This document shows, piece after piece, positions 1-5,351 of a stretch of 8,613 bases of DNA. Origin of the DNA: an uncultured Saprospirales bacterium (GTDB taxonomy: Bacteria > Bacteroidota > Bacteroidia > Chitinophagales > JADIYW01); contig CALLKF010000160.1 of NCBI GenBank assembly GCA_938008535.1, forward strand, positions 1-8,613, read 5' to 3'. A program made the translations under genes and the position numbers. A model generated the notes under the pieces. That model searched no databases. It was not told the origin of the DNA and saw nothing but the letters and a program-made list of their open reading frames with translations. The stretch's first letter is position 1; the number at the start of each line of letters is the position of its first letter.

Positions 1-556
1 GTTCGTTAACTAGGTCTACAGTAAATTTATTTGTGACAGACAACACATCTGAACGATACAATATATTCTGATTTTGAGTTTCTTCATCGCCAATCCAATC
101 AATTAATAATTCAAGTCCATAAAATTGCGCAAGTCTGCCATTTAAATCTGCTAACATGGAGATTGTTTTTTCGCTTTTATCACTTGGTTCTTCAAGATTA
201 ACGATAGGTCTAGAGGTAATAATAGTAGCCTGACTTGCAGAAATTATTTTATATATTGACATAAGAGTGTCGGAAAACTTGACACTCACAACAAAATTTC
301 TGTATAATTCTAAATAATATGCATAATAAACTGCAAATCTTTTTGCTTCAAATTCGATAGGGTGTAAAAAACCATATGATGGATAATTCGCTAATATTTT
401 ATTTTGAAATTGCGTAAAATAATTTGTAGAACTTTCTATTCTTACGTTCAGTAGTTCTTTATCTCTAATGGTTTTTTCAGAATTTTCTGTTTCTAAGAGT
501 TTAAGTAGTTCTTGATAGATTTGTTCTATCGAATCAAATGTAATGTTATCATTCAT
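1..556 (-). CDS. Unrecognised protein, C-terminus cut by the window edge
   Basis: An open frame of 185 codons begins with ATG at 556 and is still open at base 1, so the protein is longer than seen. I do not recognise a family. The visible part is probably soluble: a charged, helix-prone N-terminus (residues about 1-45, many Glu/Lys), then an aromatic stretch rich in Tyr and Phe (about 50-90, with FAVYYAYYLELYRNF), then further mixed helices. There is no signal peptide and no clear membrane segment. The start is supported by the A-rich sequence before it and by a terminator-like hairpin ending about 24 bases upstream. It lies on the same strand as the 73-residue gene upstream and belongs to the presumed mobile element, so it may be cargo. 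That it codes for protein is fairly sure; its function is unknown. Confidence 0.7.
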   Translation of the reverse strand, partial: MNDNITFDSIEQIYQELLKLLETENSEKTIRDKELLNVRIESSTNYFTQFQNKILANYPSYGFLHPIEFEAKRFAVYYAYYLELYRNFVVSVKFSDTLMSIYKIISASQATIITSRPIVNLEEPSDKSEKTISMLADLNGRLAQFYGLELLIDWIGDEETQNQNILYRSDVLSVTNKFTVDLVNE

Positions 557-579
557 ATTTTATGGTTTCAAATAAAAAA

Positions 580-612
580 GGAAATAAAGATATTAAAATA
601 ATCTTTATTTCC
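580..612 (-). terminator. Intrinsic terminator or attenuator between the 73-residue gene and the next gene
   Basis: A perfect 12-bp inverted repeat (580-591 with 601-612, arms GGAAATAAAGAT / ATCTTTATTTCC) encloses a 9-base loop. Read on the minus strand the stem is followed at once by six T (574-579), the form of an intrinsic terminator for the 639-860 gene. It stops only 23 bases before the ATG at 556, and I see no Bacteroidota -7 box in that gap. The downstream gene may therefore depend on read-through. A weak T run on the other side (616-623) could allow action in both directions. Confidence 0.65.
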
Positions 613-623
613 TATAATTTTTT

Positions 624-644
624 AAATAGTTTATTAAACTATTT
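624..644. repeat. Short perfect hairpin over the stop codon of the 73-residue gene
   Basis: Arms AAATAGTTT (624-632) and AAACTATTT (636-644) pair perfectly over a 3-base loop. The stop codon of the 639-860 gene lies inside the right arm. It is all A/T apart from one G-C pair per arm, so it is a weak structure. Together with the 580-612 hairpin it forms a two-stem 3' end on the minus-strand transcript. Confidence 0.4.
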
Positions 645-860
645 GGCGTTTAGTAAAGTTAAAGGTGCAACAATGTCTGGATGACTGCACAAGCCTATTG
701 ATTTAACTTTTAATGAATCAACCTCTTTATTTTTGAATTTAAGCCAATCTGGTCGGGTGACCGTATGGTTAAACTCAATGGTTACTGGTGATTCGGAGCC
801 GCTTAGAATTCTTAATCTAGTAGGATTAAAAAAATCTAAAATTTTTTGTGAAGCTGCCAT
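639..860 (-). CDS. Small unrecognised protein, 73 aa
   Basis: A 73-residue frame with ATG at 860, preceded by the A-rich AATTAAAAA usual before starts in this phylum. A -7 box of Bacteroidota type lies about 110 bases upstream and a terminator-like hairpin follows the stop, so it has the layout of a separate transcription unit. The protein is mildly basic, soluble, without signal peptide or membrane segment. An N-terminal helix (KILDFF) is followed by alternating short strand-like segments (TRLRILSG, PVTIEFNH) and a conserved-looking Cys-Ser-His (residues about 58-60). I do not recognise a family and assign no function. Its place beside an integrase suggests it is element-borne. Confidence 0.6.
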   Translation of the reverse strand: MAASQKILDFFNPTRLRILSGSESPVTIEFNHTVTRPDWLKFKNKEVDSLKVKSIGLCSHPDIVAPLTLLNAK

Positions 861-967
861 TTTTTAATTGTTTTAGTTTTTATAATTTGGTTCTTTTATA
901 GTTTTAATTTTGGTTCAATGGTAACCTACCCCCCTTTTTTTTATTAAATTTTTATAATTTTGGACTG

Positions 968-998
968 CAAAGATACGATAAACAATTTTATTTACATA
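968..998 (-). promoter_or_regulatory. Bacteroidota-type promoter for the 73-residue gene
   Basis: On the minus strand TATCTTTG (968-975) matches the Bacteroidota -7 consensus TAnnTTTG exactly. Nineteen bases upstream lies TATG (995-998), three of four matches to the -33 TTTG. Transcription would start near 961 and give a leader of about 100 bases before the ATG at 860. The leader contains an A8-G6 run (929-942) and two copies of GAACCAAA(A)TTA 23 bases apart. Confidence 0.6.
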
Positions 999-1028
999 AT
1001 GTAATTTTTTTTGCACAAATTGTTTATT

Positions 1029-1075
1029 ACTTGCTCTAAATTGGATTGTAATATAATTATTAATTTAAAGCAAGT
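1029..1075. repeat. Imperfect 14-bp inverted repeat
   Basis: Arms 1029-1042 and 1062-1075 pair at 13 of 14 positions: ACTTGCT pairs with AGCAAGT, then one C/A mismatch, then TAAATT with AATTTA. The loop is 19 bases. There is no T run after either arm, so it is not a typical terminator. The ACTTGC/GCAAGT outer bases recur in the recombinase terminator at 1514-1533. It could be a protein-binding site or part of an origin or transfer region. Confidence 0.5.
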
Positions 1076-1101
1076 CCTTAAATACGCGATTCCATTTCTC
1101 T

Positions 1102-1189
1102 ACATTTTCTTCGAATCTTTTACACATTTTTCGATGCAATTTTACACATCAATTTAAACACTTTTAAACTTTGATTTAAACACCTGTGG
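1102..1189. repeat. Candidate iteron array: four degenerate 22-bp units
   Basis: Four consecutive 22-bp units can be laid out at 1102, 1124, 1146 and 1168. Each begins with AC; three begin ACAT. Units 1 and 2 share ACATTTT at one end and TTTTAC at the other (13 of 22 identical). Units 3 and 4 share the 10-mer ATTTAAACAC (15 of 22). TTTTACACAT (1118 and 1140) and ATTTAAACAC (1152 and 1174) both recur at exactly 22 bp, two helical turns. This resembles iterons of a replication origin or regularly spaced recombinase/accessory-protein sites. The DNA is AT-rich and the units diverge, so chance is not excluded. Confidence 0.45.
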
Positions 1190-1193
1190 ACAA
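1185..1193 (-). promoter_or_regulatory. DnaA-box-like site next to the 22-bp repeats
   Basis: The minus strand reads TTGTCCACA, one base from the E. coli strong box TTATCCACA and a permitted form of TTrTnCACA-type boxes. It overlaps the last 22-bp unit. A single 9-mer with one difference is weak alone; its position at the end of the repeat array is what makes it worth recording. Confidence 0.35.
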
Positions 1194-1324
1194 GCATTTG
1201 ATATTCACCAACCTATAACGCCTAAATATCTAAAAAAGTATTTAAAATCTGTTAAATTATAAGAACAATATTAAAATTAGCTAGGATTTATGGGTTTATG
1301 TTACACAATTTAATAAATATTTTG

Positions 1325-1356
1325 CAAAAATAAGACCTGTTTTTCTCAAAGTCAAA
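1325..1356 (-). promoter_or_regulatory. Bacteroidota-type promoter reading leftward over the repeat region
   Basis: On the minus strand TTTG (1353-1356), a 20-base spacer and TATTTTTG (1325-1332) fit the Bacteroidota -33/-7 consensus fully. It would start transcription near 1318, leading through the 22-bp array. No gene of usual size lies before 860, so the product could be a non-coding RNA, a long leader for the 73-residue gene, or a tiny peptide. The match is in AT-rich DNA, where such boxes also arise by chance. Confidence 0.45.
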
Positions 1357-1513
1357 ATTTAAAGATGAATATTTAGTGTCCTTGAGATGTAATTATACTC
1401 TCTTATTGCTAAAATAATGTCCTATTCTTTTCTTTTTTTGGCACAAATTAAACTAAATAACACTACTCACATATATATGCGCCTTATACAGAACAATACA
1501 TTTTTTAATAAAA

Positions 1514-1533
1514 ACTTGCCCTCTCGGGCAAGT
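1514..1533 (-). terminator. Intrinsic terminator of the integrase gene
   Basis: ACTTGCCC (1514-1521) and GGGCAAGT (1526-1533) form a perfect 8-bp GC-rich stem with a 4-base loop. On the minus strand it starts three bases after the integrase stop codon and is followed by TTTTTATT. This is one of the few GC-rich stems in the window and a good intrinsic terminator. Confidence 0.85.
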
Positions 1534-1536
1534 AAA

Positions 1537-2799
1537 CTATTTCTTAGTTCTCTTTTTAGTTTTGGTATTTGGTTGTTTTGTTTTCTGCATAGCACTCATC
1601 ACCAAATCCGTAGCATCATCAATCATTTTATTTGGCAATGTGTCAAGATAGATTTGCGTGGTCTTAATAGATTCATGCCCTAACATATCGCTAATATCAG
1701 CAATGGGAATTTGGATGTGTTTTGCAATAGTAGCGAATGAATGTCTGGAAACATACGATGTTAAATTCTCTTGTATTCCACACAAGGTTGCAATCTTTTT
1801 TAGCTTCTTGTTGTACCTGCTACGTGCCCACTTAACTTGTCGATACTGTTCCTCTGGAGTTGCTTTGGTAATAATTGGAAAGATGTAGTCATCTTTTTCT
1901 TCTGATGGGTACTTGTCTAGTATCTGTTGCACATTTGCGGTTATTCTAATTGTGTAAGGTTTATCTGTTTTTTGACGCTCATAAATGATACGACCATCAA
2001 TAAGGTTCGACCATTGTAAATGTGCCATATCTGCAAAAGGCATACCACGAGTATAAAAGCAAAACATAAAATAGTTATGCGAGTTGTAGAGCGGATGATT
2101 GGTTTCGAACTTCAATTCCTCAATGGCTTTAATCGCTGTTGTACTGATAGCGCGTTTGCGTGTTTTTTTTGTCTTAATCTTGTAGTTGGTAAATGGATAC
2201 AGATCTCGCTCAACAAGCTTCGCTTTGATAGCATTATTGAATACGGCTCGGATGGTGCGCATATAGACAGCAAGTCCATTTAAGCTGTTGCCTTTGATGA
2301 TATGGTGCTGTTCAAGCTTTACAAGAAATGAGTAAGTAATGTCAGTAAATGTAAGCTCTCTATTGTTAGAAAAGGTACGCAGAACACTAATGACGCCTTC
2401 GTAAGAACGAGCACTGCTAAATCTTTGTGTCTTTTTCATATCAGCAATCATGTTTTCTGTATATTTGAAAAAGGAAAGATTATTTGACTTTTCTATGAGT
2501 TCTTTGAGCTGCGTGATGGTAAGTGATTGAAGTACTTTCTTTTCATCTAATTTAGAAATGATGTCGAGAGCTTCGGCAACTTTTTTGCGATGCTGATTGT
2601 TAAGTCTAGTTACGGAATCTGTGCCATTATAAGAAGATTTTATGAGGTGTTTGGTGTCGTCCCAGTCTTTTGGATGAAGGGATAAACCGAGCGGAATCTG
2701 CGAGGATTTCCGATTATGGACAATCCGCATAATGAGTGGAAATGTGCCATCGGCTTTTTTTACTCGTGTATCTAGGACAATAAGTGCGTTTGTTTTCAT
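1537..2799 (-). CDS. Site-specific tyrosine recombinase (integrase), Bacteroidota type
   Basis: A 420-residue tyrosine recombinase that would catalyse integration and excision of the element by strand exchange at att sites. An N-terminal arm-type domain (about 1-100) with the usual VKKADGTFPLIMRI opening is followed by a SAM-like core-binding domain (about 107-205) and the catalytic domain (about 215-395). Catalytic residues visible are Arg251 in FYTRGMPFADMAHL, Lys277, Arg352 in YVSRHSFAT, His375 in LGHES and the nucleophile Tyr384 in TTQIYL. The first position of the usual HxxR box is Tyr349, as in many Bacteroidota relatives, so the enzyme looks intact. Length is normal for the family and the tail is Lys-rich. 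It has its own terminator and lies about 150 bp from a partial tRNA-Asn, which fits a role in integrating at that tRNA. The family also includes conjugative-transposon and prophage integrases; which kind of element this is cannot be told from the window. Confidence 0.95.
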   Translation of the reverse strand: MKTNALIVLDTRVKKADGTFPLIMRIVHNRKSSQIPLGLSLHPKDWDDTKHLIKSSYNGTDSVTRLNNQHRKKVAEALDIISKLDEKKVLQSLTITQLKELIEKSNNLSFFKYTENMIADMKKTQRFSSARSYEGVISVLRTFSNNRELTFTDITYSFLVKLEQHHIIKGNSLNGLAVYMRTIRAVFNNAIKAKLVERDLYPFTNYKIKTKKTRKRAISTTAIKAIEELKFETNHPLYNSHNYFMFCFYTRGMPFADMAHLQWSNLIDGRIIYERQKTDKPYTIRITANVQQILDKYPSEEKDDYIFPIITKATPEEQYRQVKWARSRYNKKLKKIATLCGIQENLTSYVSRHSFATIAKHIQIPIADISDMLGHESIKTTQIYLDTLPNKMIDDATDLVMSAMQKTKQPNTKTKKRTKK

Positions 2800-2828
2800 T
2801 GGTTCTGTTTTAAAAATGAGTAAATCTA

Positions 2829-2849
2829 TTCACAAGCAGTTCACAAGCA
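2829..2849. repeat. Tandem 10-mer direct repeat upstream of the integrase
   Basis: TTCACAAGCA occurs at 2829-2838 and again at 2840-2849, an 11-bp period that places both copies on the same face of the helix. The second copy overlaps a possible -7 box (2848-2855). Such phased repeats between an integrase gene and its att site are often arm-type recombinase or excisionase sites. Confidence 0.5.
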
Positions 2850-2855
2850 AAAGTA
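2848..2855 (-). promoter_or_regulatory. Possible -7 box of the integrase gene, proximal
   Basis: The minus strand reads TACTTTTG, a full match to TAnnTTTG, 48 bases before the integrase ATG. No TTTG lies at the expected distance (the nearest is 25 bases upstream), so the promoter would be weak or activator-dependent. A second -7 match lies at 2891-2898. Confidence 0.35.
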
Positions 2856-2890
2856 CATTTCAAACAATATCGAATCGTATCAAATAACAT

Positions 2891-2911
2891 CAAAGTTATT
2901 GATTATCAATA
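2891..2911 (-). promoter_or_regulatory. Distal -7 box with overlapping palindromic operator
   Basis: The minus strand reads TAACTTTG at 2891-2898, a full TAnnTTTG match. Overlapping its upstream edge is the perfect odd-centred palindrome 2897-2911 (TATTGAT, T, ATCAATA). It would sit in the spacer between the -33 and -7 elements, the usual place for a repressor operator. No good -33 TTTG is visible. It could equally be a recombinase or excisionase site close to the att core. Confidence 0.4.
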
Positions 2912-2950
2912 TAGTTAAAGATATGAAGATTGTATGGAAAATGCAAATTT

Positions 2951-2997
2951 TCTGACTGTTAATCAGAGGGTCGCTGGTTCAAGTCCAGCAGGGAGAG
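2951..2997 (+). other. 3' part of a tRNA-Asn(GUU) gene: attachment-site scar
   Basis: This stretch folds as the 3' two thirds of a tRNA: anticodon stem TCTGA/TCAGA around CTGTTAA (anticodon GTT, Asn), variable loop GGGTC, T stem GCTGG/CCAGC around TTCAAGT, then the 3' acceptor strand AGGGAGA and G. The D arm and the 5' acceptor strand (TCTCCCT expected) are absent: the bases before 2951 do not fit. A 3' tRNA fragment beside an integrase is the classic right junction of an element integrated in a tRNA gene. The crossover should lie within or just 3' of the anticodon arm. The intact tRNA-Asn, rebuilt by the element, should lie left of the window. Confidence 0.8.
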
Positions 2998-3002
2998 CTA
3001 CC

Positions 3003-3040
3003 AAAGCCAATTAACAATGTTAGTTGGCTTTTTGTTTTTT
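3003..3040 (+). terminator. Terminator of the tRNA-Asn gene
   Basis: A 12-bp stem (3003-3014 with 3020-3031, AAAGCCAATTAA opposite TTAGTTGGCTTT, one G-T pair) with a 5-base loop is followed by a T-rich run to 3040. It stands directly after the tRNA 3' end and would have ended the original tRNA transcript, so the sequence from here on is chromosomal flank. It may also help end the minus-strand 3046-5091 gene, though the T run on that side is short. Confidence 0.75.
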
Positions 3041-3045
3041 GAGGT

Positions 3046-5091
3046 TTAATTCAACAAATCATCAGTAACGGCGATACCTAATTGTTTGGCTTTTTGCGCA
3101 TCATTCTTAGAAGCAGCTGAATTTCCTAATTTCTTATTAGCAATTGCTCTTCCATAATAATAAATGCCAACCGATGAATTTAAAGCAATCGCTTTGTCAA
3201 AATCAGGAATGGCTTGTTTGTTTTTTTCTAAATTAATTTTACAAATTCCACGTTCGTAATAGATATCAGGATTGTCTGGATTTAGGTTGATATATGCATC
3301 TCGATCTTTAAGTGACAATTCAAACTGATTGGTGTTATAATACAACAAACCTCGATTTAAATATCCATTTAGATTGGTTTGATTTAGTTCTAAACCTTTC
3401 GTTAAATCAATGACAGCTTGTTCCGCATTGCCTGCTACTGCATAGGCAACACCACGGTTTACAAAAATTTCACCACTGATTTTTTTGTCTGGTTGATGGT
3501 TGATAGAATCTTTCTCAATAGCTATATTATAATTTTGCATAGCTGAAGTAAGTAAGCTATTGCGTTGTTCATTTGCCGTTGCATCTAACGAAAATGCTTT
3601 GTCCATATATGCTTTTGCCAAATCATTATAGGTGTATGCATTTTTAGGTTCTAATAAAATGGCTTGTGTATAATTTTCAATTGCTTTATCTCTGTTTTTT
3701 TCTTCATCGCGATAGTAGTTAGCTAAGTTTTTCCAAACCAATGGACTATTTGGATAATAAGTTTTTACATGTTCCCAAAGTGTGCCACCGTTTTGCCAAA
3801 TTTTGATTTGTTGTTGAGTTAGATAACAAAAAAAGACAAGGTAAATTCCAAATCCGATTTGTAAAAATAGAGAAGATGCTGGTTTTTGTTCTTTGAGCCA
3901 ATCATAAAATTTTGCTGTTAAGAAAAACAAACCGATGTAAGCAATGTATGTAAAACGATCTGCTAAAAAACCTTGTCCTGCACCAACAATTTGAAGTAAA
4001 AACATGACATTAAACGTGAAAAAAGACCAACCAAAAATGAGATTATTTTTTTTGTTTTTAAAACTCCAGACCAACAAAACAACAATAGAAACAGGCACTG
4101 CAGCCAAACAGATATACGCAAGAATTGGCACTTCTGGCGAATATGGATAGAGTGGTGACATTTTGTATGGATAAATCCATTTGATGATATAAATAGCATA
4201 TGAGTAGGCACCAATTGCGAGCTTGTCTAAAAAATTATAATTAACAACTGCGTTCGAAGAGTTGAGTGAATTTTCTTGTTTTAAGAAATAAATATTAATT
4301 AAACCAAAAGTAAGCGACAGGATCCACCAAGGTAATTTTTCTATAATTAAGATTTTTGGCGAAAACCATTTTCGTTTAAAATAAAAATCGAGCGCAACCA
4401 TGGTTAATGGCAATGTAACAGCTTGTACTTTTGAAAAATAAGAAAATAGAGAAAGCAAAATGGTAAGCAAATACCATTTTGTTTTTGAGGTTGGTTTTTG
4501 TAAATATAAAATGTAGCATGCTGTAGAGGCCAAGAAAAACAAGCCATACAGCACATCTTTACGTTCGGTAATCCATGCAACAGACTCAACACGCATTGGA
4601 TGAATGCCAAACAACAACGCACCAATGATGGCAGCAGTTCGGCTCATTTCTAATTTAGTGAAAATTAAAAACACTAAAAAAGTACACATCAAATGCAGTA
4701 CGACATTATCAAAATGAAAGACAAATGGATTTAAAAGTGGATCGTTAGCGAAAAAATATTTCTCGAGTGCAAATGTGAAAATTGGTAATGGATTGTAATT
4801 TCCGATTATATCTGAAGTAAAAATTTGTTTAACAGATTGCCAATTCCAATGTGTAGCAAATGCTTTTAAACTTTCGTTTTCTAATAGATTATTCGGGTCG
4901 TCCCAATTTACAAAATGCAACGAAAAACTTGGAACAAAAACCAACAATGTAATAACTACAACTACAAATACAGTCAACAAAAAATAAAATTGATTTGTTT
5001 TTTTAGAAGCTGGAATCTCTTTCTTTATTGGTGTTTTAGACGATTGTATGCTTTGTTGTTGAGTTACTGCTTTTGCCTTATTTTTTGCCAT
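3046..5091 (-). CDS. TMTC-like GT-C membrane protein with C-terminal TPR domain
   Basis: A 681-residue inner-membrane protein. A Lys-rich cytoplasmic tail (1-32) leads into about ten or eleven membrane helices (35 to about 425), then a soluble TPR domain (about 445-675). The membrane part carries the signatures of the TMTC/GT-C family: WDD at 63-65 in the first outer loop, NYNPLPIFTF at 98-107, HPMRVESVAWITERKDVLYG at 164-183, and ADRFTYIAYIGLF near 377-389. Animal TMTC proteins are O-mannosyltransferases that use a polyprenyl-phosphate sugar; bacterial relatives are mostly uncharacterised, so glycosyl transfer is inferred. The TPR part has at least four repeats, such as FVNRGVAYAVAGNAEQAVID and YYERGICKINLEKNKQAIPD, and probably binds a protein partner. 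The ATG at 5091 lies 44 bases after the stop of the 60-residue peptide gene on the same strand, so the two are probably co-transcribed. Confidence 0.85.
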   Translation of the reverse strand: MAKNKAKAVTQQQSIQSSKTPIKKEIPASKKTNQFYFLLTVFVVVVITLLVFVPSFSLHFVNWDDPNNLLENESLKAFATHWNWQSVKQIFTSDIIGNYNPLPIFTFALEKYFFANDPLLNPFVFHFDNVVLHLMCTFLVFLIFTKLEMSRTAAIIGALLFGIHPMRVESVAWITERKDVLYGLFFLASTACYILYLQKPTSKTKWYLLTILLSLFSYFSKVQAVTLPLTMVALDFYFKRKWFSPKILIIEKLPWWILSLTFGLINIYFLKQENSLNSSNAVVNYNFLDKLAIGAYSYAIYIIKWIYPYKMSPLYPYSPEVPILAYICLAAVPVSIVVLLVWSFKNKKNNLIFGWSFFTFNVMFLLQIVGAGQGFLADRFTYIAYIGLFFLTAKFYDWLKEQKPASSLFLQIGFGIYLVFFCYLTQQQIKIWQNGGTLWEHVKTYYPNSPLVWKNLANYYRDEEKNRDKAIENYTQAILLEPKNAYTYNDLAKAYMDKAFSLDATANEQRNSLLTSAMQNYNIAIEKDSINHQPDKKISGEIFVNRGVAYAVAGNAEQAVIDLTKGLELNQTNLNGYLNRGLLYYNTNQFELSLKDRDAYINLNPDNPDIYYERGICKINLEKNKQAIPDFDKAIALNSSVGIYYYGRAIANKKLGNSAASKNDAQKAKQLGIAVTDDLLN

Positions 5092-5135
5092 CGTTAAAAT
5101 TCTTCTATGTTTATTAGATAAAATCCAGCGTCAGA

Positions 5136-5318
5136 TTAACCGCCACAACCAATTAATCGATTTGGATTTTTTTTCACTAATTCTTCTAATTCTGGCATTA
5201 ATGCATCAGTTGCATTTGAGAATTGTTGAATAGTTGCATCTACTTGTTCTTCCTTATTAATTAATTGTTCATTAATAACTTTTATTTGTTTTTTCTTTTC
5301 TTTTTTAGATGTTGTCAT
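5136..5318 (-). CDS. Small peptide, 60 aa, ending Gly-Cys-Gly-Gly
   Basis: I choose the ATG at 5318. The frame is open further upstream to 5507, but that part is antisense to the dioxygenase gene, reads poorly and would make a 123-residue protein. The 60-residue product has a very basic start (MTTSKKEKKKQ), an acidic, Gln- and Leu-rich helical middle, and the tail KKNPNRLIGCGG. It has no signal peptide and a single Cys three residues from the end. I do not recognise a family. The layout, a charged helical leader and a short tail with one modifiable residue, resembles precursors of modified peptides, and a C-terminal Gly-Gly also occurs in sulfur-carrier proteins, but the size and fold do not match ThiS or MoaD. 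It lies 44 bases before the TMTC-like gene and 33 bases from the divergent dioxygenase start. Confidence 0.7.
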   Translation of the reverse strand: MTTSKKEKKKQIKVINEQLINKEEQVDATIQQFSNATDALMPELEELVKKNPNRLIGCGG

Positions 5319-5335
5319 TCTTAAAATTAAACATT

Positions 5336-5343
5336 TATCTTTA
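5336..5343 (+). promoter_or_regulatory. Possible -7 box of the dioxygenase gene
   Basis: TATCTTTA differs from TAnnTTTG only at the last base, and TTG (5312-5314) lies 21 bases upstream. The start would fall within a few bases of the ATG at 5352, giving a nearly leaderless message. On the minus strand TATTTTTG at 5367-5374 could serve the 60-residue peptide from inside the dioxygenase gene, so the two divergent promoters would overlap. Confidence 0.3.
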
Positions 5344-5351
5344 TAAATTAA

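Larger units (their letters stand above)
976..1512. other. Gene-free interval with repeats, possible origin or control region
   Basis: About 540 bases without a convincing gene, lying between the 73-residue gene and the recombinase terminator. It holds an imperfect 14-bp inverted repeat (1029-1075), a candidate four-unit 22-bp array (1102-1189) overlapping a DnaA-box-like 9-mer (1185-1193), and a strong minus-strand promoter match (1325-1356). The only peptide-like frame is a 20-codon one at 1065-1127 on the minus strand (starts MCKRFEEN, ends RVFKDLL); it overlaps the repeats and is too short to call. From about 1190 to 1320 and from 1357 to 1510 I see only AT-rich sequence without clear structure. 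Confidence 0.5.

Noticed and set aside
1417..1683. Plus-strand frame of 88 codons
   Set aside because: It overlaps the integrase gene and its terminator antisense and does not read like a protein. The same holds for plus-strand frames at 1658-1888 and 2020-2283.
2913..2997. A complete tRNA-Asn gene
   Set aside because: The bases before 2951 give no D arm and no 5' strand to pair with the AGGGAGA acceptor strand, so only the 3' part is present.
3963..4625. Minus-strand frames of 83 and 73 codons inside the TMTC-like gene
   Set aside because: They are out-of-frame shadows of a strongly supported gene; the plus-strand frame at 4915-5097 is antisense to it as well.
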